DNA of 63,554 nucleotides from Bondarzewia mesenterica (GCA_004802705.1 SGPL01000136.1:1042-64595), one strand, 5' to 3'. Shown: positions 22,200 to 34,189, counted from the first letter of the stretch. Notes: generated by a model not told the origin, from the sequence alone. Numbers and translations: made by a program.

Positions 22200-25100
22200 G
22201 TTTGAATCAAAAATCACCTATCCTTCCAATCCCATCAGTTTTCTGCAAATATCCACCTTCTCAGGAGGAATTGCCTTGATGAGATCTGCAACCATCTCCT
22301 CTGTAGGAATATACAATGGTTGAATGACACCAGCTTCCACCTGGTCACACAGCCAAAAAAACCTCAAGTCCAAGTGCTTCATCCTCCCATATGCTCTCAG
22401 TTCTTTGCCACACTGATAGCAGATTGGTTGACAATGCGAAGGATGGAAGGGCCCTTGACCTCATAGCCAAATTCAGACAGCAAATGACACATCAAAATGG
22501 TCTCCCTGCCCACTTCAACTGCAGAAATGAACTCTGCTTCCGTGGTCGACTGTGCAACAAGTTCCTGAAGCTTGGAACTCCAACTGACGGTGCCTGTACT
22601 GATACGAAGTACATATCCATTGGTAGATGTTTCATCATTGAGACTACCACAAAGTCGGCATCACATAAGGATGTGAATAGCTCAGGCGAGTCAAAAGAAG
22701 GTCCATGAGTGAGTTTATAATCCAATGTGCCCTGCAGATAGCGAAATAAGTGCTTGACAGCCTTCAAATGAGTGATGCCAGAGCAGGAATTGAAGCGGCA
22801 GGGGGTGGAGGTAGCATGAGTAATATCAGGGTGAGTGAACATCGCCAGAAAGAGCAGAGAACTGACAGCAGAGGTGTATGGCACTTTCTTCATGTACTCC
22901 TTGTCTTTATCAGACTTGGTAGAATGTCAGAAAAGAGTTGCACTCCAGGCAGGATGGGTGTGACTAGAATCATCAAAACTGTAGCGCTGTAGCATGTCAA
23001 TGATGTTCTGGAATTGGAATAGAGACAGATGTCGATTAGGGCGATTCCTGATGATTTCTATGCCAAGGAGTGAAGTGGTGGGACCCAGATTGTGCAGATG
23101 GAAGACAAAGGCGAGTTCTGCAATAATTTTGTCTAAGATCTCGGCAGAGTTGGAGGCAAATGTGCAATCATCAACAAAGACAGGCAGAACTATCTTGACA
23201 TTGTCTTCAGTGAAGACATAGATGCTGTTGTCCGAGTAGATGTGCTTGAAGTCCATCCACCCAAGCACGCCCTTCAGCTTCTGATACCACAACCTGGACA
23301 CTTGCTTGAGACCATAAAGTCTCTTCTTCAGCAGACAGACGTGATCTGGTTCTCCTCACTCAAATACTTCAGGCTGCTTCATGTAGACTTTGGTATCGAG
23401 TTCCCCATTGAAGAATACATGACAGATGTCAACAGAACAAAGGTTTCCGGAAGTCTTCAATCGCAAAGAGAGCAAGAATGGCGCAAATGCAGCGAATTGG
23501 GCAGTGGGGGCAAAGGTTTGAAATAATCAAAGCCTGGATGCTGACTGAAGCCTTTCGCAACAAGGCGAGCCTTATAGCGCTTCAGCGACCATCTGTGTTT
23601 CGTTTGACTTTGTCAATGAGAACCGATCACTTTGCGACCAGGAGGCAGTGGAATGACCTCCCAAGTGCCATTGCGAGCATGAGCGTCGATTTCCTCCTGT
23701 GTAGTCTTCTGCTACTCATCTGCATCAGGATGATTGAGGGCCTGCCTTTAAGACGATGGGTCTAACTTGCCAAAGCCTCTTCAATCAATGTCTCTCCATC
23801 TGACACAACAGGCTCATCTAGTGAGCTTAAAGCATCGTCGTTCTCAAGAACTGAAGTCAATAAACACACTCTTCTCCATATGAGATCCCGAAGCATCGAC
23901 CTGTACAGCAGGAGGGTCAGGATGAGCTGGAGGCAAGTGCCCCCCCCCCCGCCCCCCCAGAACTGGCAGTGGATCACCTTCAGCATCTGAACTGTTGAAA
24001 AGCAACACAGATCCAGCAGAAGGAGGTACAAGAAGATAGTTCTTTATACCAGGGAAGTAGCACTCATCAAAAAAAAATTGGTACGTTCAGCTATGATAAC
24101 TTCCCAGTTGTTGGATTGTAGAATTTCCATCCATTATAGCCAATAAATGTGCACTTCTCCATATGAGATCCTAAACCACCTCACTTATCCTTCTGCACAT
24201 GCACATAGGTAGTGAAGGTGGGCAAGCGACTCCAGATATGTATAAAAGACACCAAAGCGTCTCCCCAGAAAGATGAAGGTAAATGCGACTCGTGAAGCAT
24301 GGTAGTAAGGGCTTCAACAATGGCGTGATTGGCTCGCTCTGCCACACGATTCTGCTGCGCACTCTGTGCATCCTGACATCCACTCGTTGGATATATATTC
24401 TCCACCCTTATCATCCTGTGTGGACTTCATCTTGAAGCCAGTGGCATTCTCAGCATATGCCTTATAGCACTTGAACGCCTGAATGCTTGGCTCTTCAAAC
24501 GAAGGGTGTAGACAACTTTCCAGCTAGTGGCATCATCAATGAAAGAGATGAAATATTGCATGCCAGAGTGGGAGGAGACAAGAATGGGGTCTGCTTTCGC
24601 ATCAGAATCGAGTTGTAGGCCAATGACCACTGGAAAATTCGACCACTTGAGCCTCTTTCTCTCTAACCAATGGAACAAATATCACAATCCCAATGATCAA
24701 CATGTGACTTGTAATTGCATAGCCAGTAATGGTGGGGAGTCATATGAGATGTCACCCCTGTGTCTGCTTTCCAATCAACATCAGCATTGAGTTGGAGGGG
24801 CGATAGGGGATCGGAAGGATGAAGGGAACGAAGACTTGCACTGCAGCGAACTGCACGATGCCAGAATCGAGCCTGGGGACCTCCTGAACCGCGTTGGCTT
24901 GAGAGGGTTTGCTCTGAAGCTGCTGGTTGATGCGCTTAAAGCACTTGTCCTCTGTGTGGCCATTGATGCCACAGAAGCTGCACTTCAACCGTTGCCTGAA
25001 TCCCTTCAGCTTCTTTCCTGCTTCAGGACTACCAGACAATGCCACAAAGGCCTGAGCAGAATTCGAAGGTGGAAGAGCCTCCAGACGATGAGTCCTGGGT

Positions 25101-25545
25101 GATATCCCCATTTCCAAAAGCATCCTCGAGTTTAGAGCAAGCGAGATTATTGATGAGATTGACAAAGGAGTGAAATATGTCAAAATCAGCAAGTAGAGGC
25201 TACAGCATTGCCATACAGGCCAGTTCCTCATCCCATGTCTTCAAAACTCGCATGGCCTTGTCGATCCTATCAATGAGGGACTTCGTTTCCCTGTCCTTTT
25301 TGAACTGCTATCCATTGGGGTGGTGAATGTGGAGGGGATCTCATCCTCACATCAGAGCTCAAATGACCACCCATGGGAGGAGACAACATTGGTATGTTGT
25401 CTTCAATGGTTGACATATCCAATGTTTGTTGATGGTCTGCATGAAGAAGTGAAGCACTTAAGCAAATAGTGCAGCATGCAAGAGAGGAAGGGGAGGAGAG
25501 GTTGACCTGCTGTGAAATGTTCTGAAGCCACCATTCCAAAGCCAA
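22200..25545 (-). pseudogene. Copia copy A gag-pol polyprotein
   Basis: Gag starts near 25545 and contains an intact CCHC knuckle at 24982-24941 (KCSFCGINGHTEDKC). The protease region carries an ADTG site near 24780-24750, read in another frame. The integrase core blocks YISNEWxxGC and IVEALTTMLHESHLPSSFW (about 24420-24280) are recognisable. The reverse transcriptase spans about 23760-22927. Its catalytic box is FVDD at 23178-23167; Phe replaces the usual Tyr in this copy and in B and C, so this is a family trait. RNase H runs from about 22893 (FLAMFTHPDI) to about 22330. The frame changes several times and stops occur, but long stretches stay readable, so this is one of the younger copies here. 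A C-rich run at about 23941-23960 interrupts the inter-domain linker. Confidence 0.8.
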
Positions 25546-25739
25546 TGCTGAATGCTCATCAGACTGAAATCGATTGCAGTAATTATAGATAGTGGAGTAA
25601 TTGTTAGAGGAGAAAGTGCATGCCGGATAATGAAAAAGGGTATTGGGACCCCTTATATTGCAAGAAAGTTGGCATGGAGCTTGATTTTAACTTTGGCCTA
25701 GTGGACCACTCCTGGCCATTCAGCTGAGGTGGAGAAATA

Positions 25740-26021
25740 GGAAGAAATTGATGTGACTGATGTGGTGAAGGGCACGATGGTCATTACACACACTGGGATA
25801 ACACTCGAGAAGAGATCAATAATTTGGAGGAACACCCTCTGCTCAACATGGATGAGAGGGAGGTCAACATCTATAATGAAGAAGGACAGCATGTTTCTCA
25901 ACTCTGGCCTTACTTTAAGGATGGCGTTGATCCACCCCCTTCCTTTGTGGACTTGCTTGAAGTGCTGAAGATATATAAGGGAGACAGATATTCCCCAGAT
26001 GTGACAGGAAGGATAGGGTGA
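25740..26021 (+). pseudogene. Unrecognised protein fragment
   Basis: A plus-strand frame reads HYTHWDNTREEINNLEEHPL from about 25795, then NMDEREVNIYNEEGQHVSQL and FKDGVDPPPSFVDLLEVLK. The charged, repeat-free composition suggests a genuine protein fragment rather than a shadow. I do not recognise the family. It sits just outside the truncated 5' end of copia copy A and may be part of the sequence that element replaced. Confidence 0.3.
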
Positions 26022-26226
26022 GTGGATCAGTTGAAGGAGGAACATTCAACAAGTCCCTTTGACTGAAAAATGTGTATACTGTGCACCTAGATTGCATAGA
26101 ACTATATTATCAAAATCGTGGGTCCATTTTTGATGAGATAGTTTCAGTTCTTGTAAAAGTATGGAAAGAAGCCTTCTGTTAACACACCTTTGAAATGCGC
26201 ACTTTTAAGTTTTTTATCCTGTGGGT

Positions 26227-26570
26227 TACATACCTGATCATTGTGCTTCTGGAGCACCTCTGAAAAGAGCAAAGGGCAGCAGTATCTGGAATGGACCCAG
26301 GCTGACCGACCAATACTTGTTAGAGCTCATGGCCATGGTGGAATGCATGCAAGCATATGCACATACTGAGCATGTGAAGGTTATCACTCAATGGCTGATG
26401 AATGGAAGGTAGATGGGTCACATTCTGATCGAGCAAGGTTTTCTCATGCTGTTCGAAGGGGTCAAATTTAACAGCAGCATGGATGACCATATTTACATAA
26501 TGATCAACACAATGGATTGGCCCAGAGACATGCAGAGTTGTGTTTTGTACACTGCATCTGATAGGGTGTA
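26227..26570 (+). pseudogene. Unrecognised protein fragment with one in-frame TAG
   Basis: One frame reads through about 110 codons with a single TAG at about 26411. It includes APLKRAKGSSIWNGPRLTDQ, then LLELMAMVECMQAYAHTEHV, and after the stop HILIEQGFLMLFEGVKFNSS. This reads as a coherent protein and is one of the better preserved unassigned frames in the window. No catalytic or binding motif was recognised. Downstream to 27.2 kb I see no further convincing coding sequence. Confidence 0.35.
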
Positions 26571-27229
26571 GATCTTGACATCAGAAAGGCCCACAAGGAA
26601 GTGCATGTTTTATTCATCTTCATGATTCCAGTGCATTCAAGGATCTTCATGGATGGTTTAAATTCAAACTGTCCATGCCACAATGTAAACATATTATGTG
26701 ACTCAGACAGCTTTGCCCCATGAAAACTGAGTAATGACATAATCATCATGGATGGTTTTAAAATACACAGGATGGAATGATATCATGTGATNTGGACAGC
26801 ATCAATGCAAATTATCCATGTTAGTCGAGGAATAATATTTGAGATGCAGACAATAACTGATTAACAGCAATCCATGTGACATGCAGAGTAATTTTAATTG
26901 ATGCGGACACTTTGAACTGGACTCTCATTTGATCATCATTCTTAACATGGGAAGGATTTTTGCATTGAAGTCACTTGCATTATTGTTTTTCATGTACCAC
27001 TCACCTTTCATTGCATCAGTTAAAAGAAATGAGGATGAAGAAGCCATAATTCTTCATGATATAGAATGTATCCTGCTCCAGTCATACGAGAAAGAAGTGA
27101 TGGACCCTCGTGTATAAGTCAATCAGTGAACTGTGTCCCTGTGTGNAGATATGTCAAGAACTTCTATGAAGCTGCATCTTCTACTGAGNTAAAGATGGTG
27201 TGGTAGTTGTACCACACCATATTGGACTG

Positions 27230-27586
27230 TCAAACCACAACATTGATGCACTTCTCTATCAGCCTCCTTTTCAAATCCTGCAGCAGTGCCTGTAATGTGG
27301 CATTGGGACCCATGAGTTCTTTAAGCTTGGCAAGGTNAGCCATGCTAAGAGAAAATGTTGTGGGGTCAATGTGAACTACACCATCATCACCAGATGTAGA
27401 CTGAATGAATGACTGGGCAGATAGGTGGTGCCAACACTGTGAAAGCCTCTGCAATGAATTTCTTATTATTAACCACAATATGTGGAGCAAGATAGAATGT
27501 GATTGTAGGTGCCATGATTTTTGCAAGCTTGGCAACATCCATAGAAAGCTCAGCTGATGAATATTCTTCAGAATGTCCTTTGATGC
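27230..27586 (-). pseudogene. Unrecognised protein fragment
   Basis: Two overlapping minus-strand frames together give a plausible sequence: ELSMDVAKLAKIMAPTITFY (about 27555), a frame change, then GDDGVVHIDPTTFSLSMA and LMGPNATLQALLQDLKRRL (about 27400-27260). Such Leu/Ala-rich helices could come from a gag-like protein, but this is a guess. It directly abuts the start of copia copy B. Confidence 0.3.
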
Positions 27587-28448
27587 TCATAGGGAAGGGT
27601 CTGTGATGTATTTTATCAGGGATAATGCTGCCTCCCTCTTGACTCCCACCTTTGGCATCATTGCCTTTGTCACCATTATCATGCTGAGATACGACACATC
27701 ATGGTCATTGGCCTACAACTCCATTCTGATGCNNANNNNNATCNCATNTNNNANNCANNNCTAGCANGCNNGATNCATNNNAATCCATATCCTTCTACAG
27801 ACTCTCACTTCTCTTGGAACTCATCTACTCTGATCCCATTGTCCTCTGCCTATCTCCTCCCACTGGCATGCAATATTTCATCACTTTCATTGATAATGCC
27901 ACCAGCTGGAAAGATTTCTACACCCTTCATCTGAAGAGTCAAGCCTTGCAGGCATTCAAGAGCTATAAATTGTATGCTGAGATCACCACTGGNNTNTTCA
28001 TGAGCACCAATTAGCAATTGATATGTTGCATGCTCAAAAAAAAAAGAAGAAATACTCAGCTCAGGGAGGCTGAGCAGAATGTAGGAGTATTTGTTATGCC
28101 ATGGAGTGGTATGGAATTGATGGGGTGCCATAAGATGATGACAGCAGTGTTGATGGTATCATATCACCCTCTCTTTCTATGAAGTCTATTTTTAATACAG
28201 GCAGTGTCCACAATGCAGATACTGAGGAATTTTGAAGTGCGGATATCTGTACAGTATGCATATGATTATGATGTCTGTTTATATAGTGCTACTAGGATCT
28301 ATGTTTTTTTTTTTTCTTCTTCTCTTTATGCATCCAATTGTCAGCATCTGATCTTTCAAAATGCCTTATGCCTCTCAACAAATTTTACTCCACCACTAGC
28401 CCATCGCATGCCTTAAGTAGTATATATCATGACATCGAGGATGATATC

Positions 28449-28902
28449 TCAAGCAAGCNTCCAGGTTGTGGTGTCAGAAGCTGAAGGGNGTACTTGGATG
28501 GATGGACTTCAAGCACACCTACTCAGACAACAGCATCTATGTCTTCACTAAGGACAATGTCAAGATAGTTCTGCCTGTCTTTGTTGATGATTGCACATTT
28601 GCCTCCAACTCTGCCGAGATCTTAGACAAAATTATTGCAGAACTCGCCTCCACCTTCCATCTGCACAATATGGGTCCCACCACTTCACTCCTTGGTATAG
28701 AAATTGTTAAGGATTGCCCCAATCNTCNTCTGTCTCTATCTCAATGCCAGTACATCATTGACATGCTACAGCACTACNGATTTGATGATTCTAGNCCTGT
28801 CAAGACACTCATCCTGCCTGGAGTGCAACTGTCTTCTGACATATCTGCCAAGTCTGATGAAGACAAGGAGTACATGAAGAAAGTGCCATACATCTCTGCT
28901 GT
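28449..28902 (+). pseudogene. Copia copy B reverse transcriptase fragment
   Basis: This reads WCQKLKxVLGWMDFKHTYSD from about 28467, then FVDDCTFASNSAEILDKII (about 28580) with the catalytic Asp pair intact, and LLGIEIVKDCPN. It ends in MKKVPYISAV at 28902, where copies A and C continue with SSLLFL. The next bases are a G-rich tract and the LTR, so the deletion junction is visible. The remaining frame is nearly free of stops, which suggests the deletion is recent compared with its relatives. The deletion removes the RNase H domain, so the copy cannot be autonomous. Confidence 0.8.
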
Positions 28903-28911
28903 AGGGGGGTG

Positions 28912-29353
28912 TGTTGATTTGGTTGATGTTGTGGCATTTTATTCAGTATTTTTCCGATTTTATTTCCCTTGTTCATTGATTCATCATCCCTCCATTATCT
29001 GAGATGTCCTTCAGTCTNGGCACCACCACTGTCGCTACTAGCATCATTTGCAGTCTTGTCGCCTTGCGAGAGCCACCCAAAATGCAGGTCAGTGTCCATT
29101 GTTCCCTTGTTTCTGGTGCCACTTAGCTATATCTTTCACTTCAGTTATTGTGCCACATTGCCACTCATTTGTGTTATTGTTCTTATGTCTCAGATTTCTT
29201 GTTTCACTTCNTATTGTTTGTTCTGGCATAAATACCTGCAGCCAATTGCGCTCTGTTCCNCCAGTTGCTCACTTTGGACTGCAGTGTCNACATATACACT
29301 TTTATTGTTGCTCNCTTAACGTTGCTAGTCACTTGTTTTCACTGTGCTCAACA
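28912..29353 (+). repeat. 3' LTR of copia copy B
   Basis: 442 bases from TGTTGATTTGGTTGATGTTG to a CTCAACA end. A GGGGGGTG tract directly precedes it, the same polypurine tract as in copy A. It contains one copy of the TTGCTCACTTTGGACTGCAG segment, whereas the LTR of copy C contains two. Confidence 0.8.
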
Positions 29354-32072
29354 CAGGCACAACCAGAAGCTTAGATGCAGTGGTAACAGTTGATGCAGGT
29401 GCAGGTGGGGGTTGTTGATAATTTTATCTCATTTTTATTGTGAGCCTATACAAGTGTATCTGAGCTAAACATGGTATTTTTTTTCATGAGAAGAAAACAA
29501 ATTGTTGACAAAAGGTGTAGCAAATGTTGAGAAAGCCAACTTTTGCAAAACATAGTCCTTTATAAAGCAGTAACATCATATGACACAGCCAAAGATCACA
29601 ACAAATGCCCAATGTCCACCACTTCAATGTACAGAAACAGNACCAGACAAATAAAAAAGTTGAAGAAAACCAAATTTTATTGTACAAATAGACAACAGCA
29701 TTCCATCAAATCAACAAGTATCGATGACAGATTGGCTTTACTTTACCTGTTAATGAAACCCATGTGAGATTTTGCGATACCAAGCTGCAGAAAATGCACG
29801 TACCACATATGTATGCCTGGAGGTCTTTGGTCCAGCCTTTGGACCTGTGCATATTGGCAGAATGCTGTGCCACTTCTTGCACCTACTCTCAGCCAACAAA
29901 TCAAATTCAGTGCTTAGATTTCTTGCAACCTTGACTCAATTGTAGGTGAGTCTAGAATGTGGATCAATGAAGAAATGTTGCTAGACATCGGCCCACATTT
30001 AGTCGAACTAGTGTTCGAATGCAGAGACATTGTTAATGTCATTGATTTTGAGGACACATTTCTGGGACAGGAATTTAAAATGGCTGAACATCTCAAGTGT
30101 ACTACAACTCACTATAGACACTAGAGCATTGATGTCCCCTTTGTGGTAGAGATGCATCATGGCACTGAACTCTTGTATGAAATGAAGACCGTTATATATG
30201 CACTAGCTGTTAAAACTACCCTCTAGAGAGACGGCCACATTGAGAGGCCACAAAAAGTCTGCCTTCTATAAACCTCCTATGTTAGGGTGACACCATTGCA
30301 GTTCTTTATGAATGTCCAAAATGATGGCACCAATGATGTAGGGATGTAACTACCACTACTCTATAAGCTGCCTTTATATCTTGCAGTGATTGTGAGAAGG
30401 CGATGAAGCCAAGGATGAAGATTGGAGAGGAGTCAAGTTAATGTTGATGACCAAAGGGATATCTCCCTTTAGTCAGGATATAGTTTGGACGTTGAATTAA
30501 TGTTTATGAATAAAGCTAAAATTTATAAAATAATAAAGTATAAAAATAAAAATAATAGTGTATAATATTAAATGGCCTGCTCATGTCAGCCTCTAGCATT
30601 TGAACCTGGTACTCTAAAAAGATCGCATTCATATTGTAATTCATGGTTTTTTATGAGTAGATCAATGGATCTGCAAAGTCGCTCATGTGGACACATCTTA
30701 TAAAAATGTATAAGAAAGTGAGTGGACGATGGGCCTGCATTATTTCATTTCAATCAAAGACATCTGTGGGGGGAGGGGAGGTGATAAACACCAATATGAC
30801 TTTAAATTTTTAAGATTTTCATCAACAAAGTAAATGAATAAGCAATGAGGTGTGTATGATTTTGACATCATATAGAAGTAAATATAAGCTAGAAGTGTTT
30901 GCAGAGTGGTTAAAGTAAATGTGGGCATGATGTTTATAAGAAAAGCCTGAGAGCTAAAGAAAGGGTGGCTTTATTACACATTGTTATGTCCAAAAATAGT
31001 TTTGGACAAAAACATGACTAAAAAGAAGCATAAATGCCATAACTCGGCTAAGTCAACAAGCACAATGCAAAATGAAGCATAATAAATTCACAAACACACC
31101 TCCATCATTTACACATACAGTCCTTCAAACATCTACCATTCTAATCATGCAGTCTTTCTCCACAATTCAAATCCTTGTTACATCCACTATATTTTTCATT
31201 TTTAAGCCTAGAAGCCAGAATGATCTCATCACTACTACTTCCTCATTCATTTTCATGCCTATTTCTTATCCCACTACTCTTTATCGCTGATGTTCCTAAT
31301 CCTTTTATGTCAACAAATGCAATCTCAGAAATGGAGGATCATTGACAGCTCTTCAACAAACCTTGGAGTTAAAGCTCGACCATTCAACACAGATGCAGAA
31401 ACTCAATTATGTGAGATGATTTTACAAGTCATTAGTTAGATATAAAAAGTTTTGGGTAGAGTTTGAGGTGATGAATAGAGGAGAAATATGTCTGCTAATT
31501 GTCCCCAGCTGCTGGACAGTTATTTTACAAATTTGATGATACTTAGTAATTATTGGGTTTGCAGGGTATAATACTCACTCGTGCCTCATCATTTCACTTA
31601 AGGATGTCCTGAAGGAGGAGAAGGATAGACAGCAGAGACAGAGAATATGAGAATGGGCTAGCTGACTTCAAATTCTCATTTGGATTATAATTTTCATTAT
31701 TTTTACTGTCATGTTTTTTAAATCCTGATCACATTTTTTAACTTTTCCATTCATTTTTTTATGCCAAAATTAAGAAGAGGCTTACTATTCCATTTTTAGA
31801 TTTTATTTGGATTTATTGAGATTTAAATGGATTTTTTTAAAAACCAAGTTTTTTAAAAAATACTCTTTTTCATTCAGTTACTGATATTTTCTGAATCAAG
31901 GAACAGCATTATCTATCTCTAAATACTACAAGTACTAGTACTTTAATTTCTCTTCTGATTATAGCTGATTAAAATTCTATAGTAAGAAGGTCTTTATGAT
32001 AAAAGAGACATAGCTAAATTCTCTATTGCAGTCAGATAGAGATAAGCCAGAATTCAAGTCCATCATTAGTCT
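29354..32072. other. AT-rich stretch, no recognisable element
   Basis: Apart from the open frame at 29957-30226 I see no gene here. A run of AT-rich sequence with many homopolymers covers 30480-31300 and 31650-31960. It contains no undetermined bases after 29641. I found no terminal repeats or RNA gene that I would defend. Confidence 0.5.
29957..30226 (+). pseudogene. Hypothetical ORF with one in-frame TAG
   Basis: An ATG at 29957 opens a frame of 89 codons that crosses a single TAG at 30122-30124 and ends at TAG 30224-30226. It reads EEMLLDIGPHLVELVFECRD, then VIDFEDTFLGQEFKMAEHLK, and after the first stop IDVPFVVEMHHGTELLYEMK. The acidic, helical composition is protein-like, but I do not recognise it. 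If the first TAG was once a sense codon (CAG or CGG), the frame would be whole. Confidence 0.35.
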
Positions 32073-32495
32073 TGTCAAGTTGCCCTATGTCTGGTGGCTT
32101 GACTGGAGTTATCGTGCCTGTTCTGGTGCCTGGCTTTGGCAGTTCTGTCTGGGCGAGGATTCGATCTGATGCTTGAGCTGAAGCTAAGGTTGAGCTAAAG
32201 TGTCGTCAAAGGCAGGGGCTAGTACCCTGTGTCCTATTGTGCATGAGTCTAGGCTAAACGCAAAGTATAGACTAAGTATATCAAGCTAGGGAAGTAAGAA
32301 GCTACTGCAGAAGTATAAATATTGCCTGCAGTGCATGAACTAACGTGGCGTATCATACAGGAGTGCGAGTGAAAGAAAAGATCAGGTAGGTAGGAGGATC
32401 GTGGCTGATTGGACCACCTTGTTAGAATTGTAGGTAATTATGCATCCAATAATAGAGAAACAAGAAAACAAACTGTTCAGGTAATGTTCATGACA
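32073..32495 (-). repeat. 3' LTR of chromovirus
   Basis: On the element strand it begins TGTCATGAACATTACCTGAA and ends CAACTTGACA, with TG...CA ends. It aligns over its full 423 bases with 39421-39843 without obvious gaps. Differences are mostly C/T and G/A, for example GTTATCG against GTTGTTA near the outer end. It contains a TATAAATA-like box at about 32316 on the plus strand, but no experimental meaning should be read into that. Confidence 0.9.
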
Positions 32496-32536
32496 ACTGC
32501 CCCTCTGCTATCCTCCTGTTGCCCTCAACAGGACCT

Positions 32537-34087
32537 CTAGTCAGTGTGGTGATCATAGTCGTCGGGGTCTACTGACCAGTCCTGGTCATAGCAGGGGCCA
32601 TCTGTGCCTCCTTGATCATTGTGGTAGTCCCTTGGGTCATGAGGGGGCCCAGCAACCTCCTTTCCTTTATCGAGGATGCACTTTGGGCAGACCTTGGTGA
32701 GGTGGTTGGCTGAGTCATAGATGTAGCACCTCTTGATAGGCCCGCTATGGGGCTTTCCTGCTCCCCTCTTTGCTATCTGTATGTGGCCATCGGGCACCTT
32801 CATTATCTGAGGTTTGGAGTGCCTCCTAAACCCACCACCCTTGATCTGCGTGGCTTCTGCTGCGTCCGCTTGCCTCACTTGTTCTAGGAGGTGGGGGGAA
32901 ACCATGCGGGCAAGGGGTGAATCAGCGACTAGGGATTCTAGCCTGGCATTCGCATCTGCAGCTTGGAGTCATGTGGCGATATCCCATCTGTCGATAGTGA
33001 GACGAGACCAGCATTGTTCATACAGGGCAATGAGGTGGCATTCTTCCTCGATATCGAGGGTTAGTGCACGGTAGCGGTGGATGTCCGCCGTCAATCTGGG
33101 CTCGCCTATCTGATGCAAGGCCCCTTCGATCTGTGCATACTATTTCAAAGACATGATCACATCATGGAAGTCTTTTTCGGCTACAATGGTGTTATCTGTA
33201 AGAAGAAGTGAGGAGTGTACTGGGAGGGCTGTGGTGGGATGACCATGGGTTGGTCAAACCTGTTGATAAAAGAGAAGGTAGCATAGATCGAGTCAGAAGA
33301 TGGTATTACAAGGCGGGGTAGGTGCGTGTAGGTGGTGGAGGAGGTAGGGCTCTTAGGTACTAGGGACATATTGGTGGATGCATCTTCATGGGGTGGAGTA
33401 CCAGTGAAGAATGAGATGTGGAAGGAAGGGGAGCAGAGTGCTGATGCCCCCATGAGGAATGGGGTTTTTTCGAGGCAGGTGACTGCTTCTTTCATGTCTA
33501 CTCGACCCCTGGCTAGCTCATCCTGTAGGTTTAGTGCAGCCTCCCTTGCTCTGTCTGCAGCTGCTAGGGCCTCGAAGGCCCTCCTTGCCTTTTCTTAGTG
33601 CTCTGCCTCTCACTGCGCCTCCATTAGTCCTTCTAAGATCACCTGTCAGATGGCTTCCCTGTGGTCTTTCTCATCCATCTCCACTTGTGTGGCCCATCTG
33701 CAGCCTTCTTTTGCTATTGCCTCGAAGATTTTGAGGGCTTTAGCTGCCTCCTCTGAGAGGACCATGTCTTGCTTGGCTTGTTGGTGCATTTCTTCCCAGA
33801 TGTTGTCATCATTGTAGGATACAGGGGAGAGGGGTGGTGCGTACTCTATACCACCCATCATTCTTAATTCTTCGAGGTTCGCCTCGTCGAGGTATTGTAG
33901 TTCTTCTGGGGTCACGCTTTGTATGGGTGAGGGTGTGGTCTGTGGACTGCAGGTGGGGGAGGAAACGGGGAAGGAGGTGGGGGTGAGGGCGCTGAGGATG
34001 GATGATATACGAGGAGAGCTAGGGTTAATATTGCGAGTACTAGCTGAAGGATTGAAAGATGTAGGAGAAAGTTGATCATGGAACTAC
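32537..34087 (-). pseudogene. Accessory post-pol ORF of the chromovirus with CCHC-like knuckle
   Basis: This region lies between the end of pol and the 3' LTR, where most chromoviruses have nothing. From about 34085 one frame gives a Ser/Thr/Pro-rich N-terminus (SPTSFNPSAS, then PTSFPVSSPTCSPQTTPSPI). An acidic segment follows (TPEELQYLDEANLEELRMM, 33915). Next is a long Ala/Glu/Lys helix with coiled-coil character, including SEEAAKALKIFEAIAKEG and EKARRAFEALAAADRAREAA, to about 33500. After a single-base frame change near 33190 it continues with VAEKDFHDVIMSLK, IEEECHLIALYEQCWSRLTI and LLEQVRQADAAEATQIKGGG. It ends in a knuckle at about 32725-32684, RCYIYDSANHLTKVC, where the second Cys of CX2CX4HX4C is Tyr (TGT to TAT). 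The stop lies about 40 bases before the LTR. The function is unknown. A second gag-like RNA-binding protein is an inference from the knuckle and coiled coil. Confidence 0.65.
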
Positions 34088-34189
34088 AGGAACTAAAGAG
34101 TAAGAGGGAATTTGCCTCCCTCTTTATAATCTTCATCGACCTCGATGATTGGTTGATAAGGATGAGTTTGAGGTAGGGCTTATCGCTTA

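Larger units (their letters stand above)
21824..25560 (-). mobile_element. Ty1/copia element, copy A, 5'-truncated
   Basis: Minus-strand element with gag, protease, integrase, reverse transcriptase and RNase H in copia order, ending in a 3' LTR at 21824-22178. No 5' LTR is found beyond gag at 25.56 kb, so the copy is 5'-truncated or has lost its left end. A purine tract CATCAGGGGGGTG abuts the LTR on the element strand and is a good polypurine tract. Copies B and C belong to the same family. Confidence 0.8.
27587..29353 (+). mobile_element. Ty1/copia element, copy B, internally deleted
   Basis: Plus-strand copy of the A/C family. It holds part of the protease-integrase region (27587-28014, including a run of undetermined bases at 27733-27780). 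After a gap without similarity it resumes within the reverse transcriptase (28449-28902) and joins straight to the polypurine tract and 3' LTR. RNase H is absent, equivalent to loss of about 690 bases compared with copy C. Confidence 0.75.

Noticed and set aside
23938..23962. C-rich run as a possible G-quadruplex or regulatory site.
   Set aside because: It lies in the low-complexity linker of copia copy A and is best explained by slippage.
30590..30700. Possible tRNA or tRNA-derived SINE on the minus strand (GGTTCAAATGC like a B box at 30597-30607).
   Set aside because: No acceptor stem or T-arm pairing could be made and no clear A box is present at the right distance.
33912..34136. Minus-strand frame with a hydrophobic stretch followed by a Pro-rich tail, resembling a signal or membrane segment of an env-like protein.
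   Set aside because: It is out of frame with the downstream accessory ORF, whose own frame gives a Ser/Pro-rich N-terminus here, so an envelope protein is not supported.
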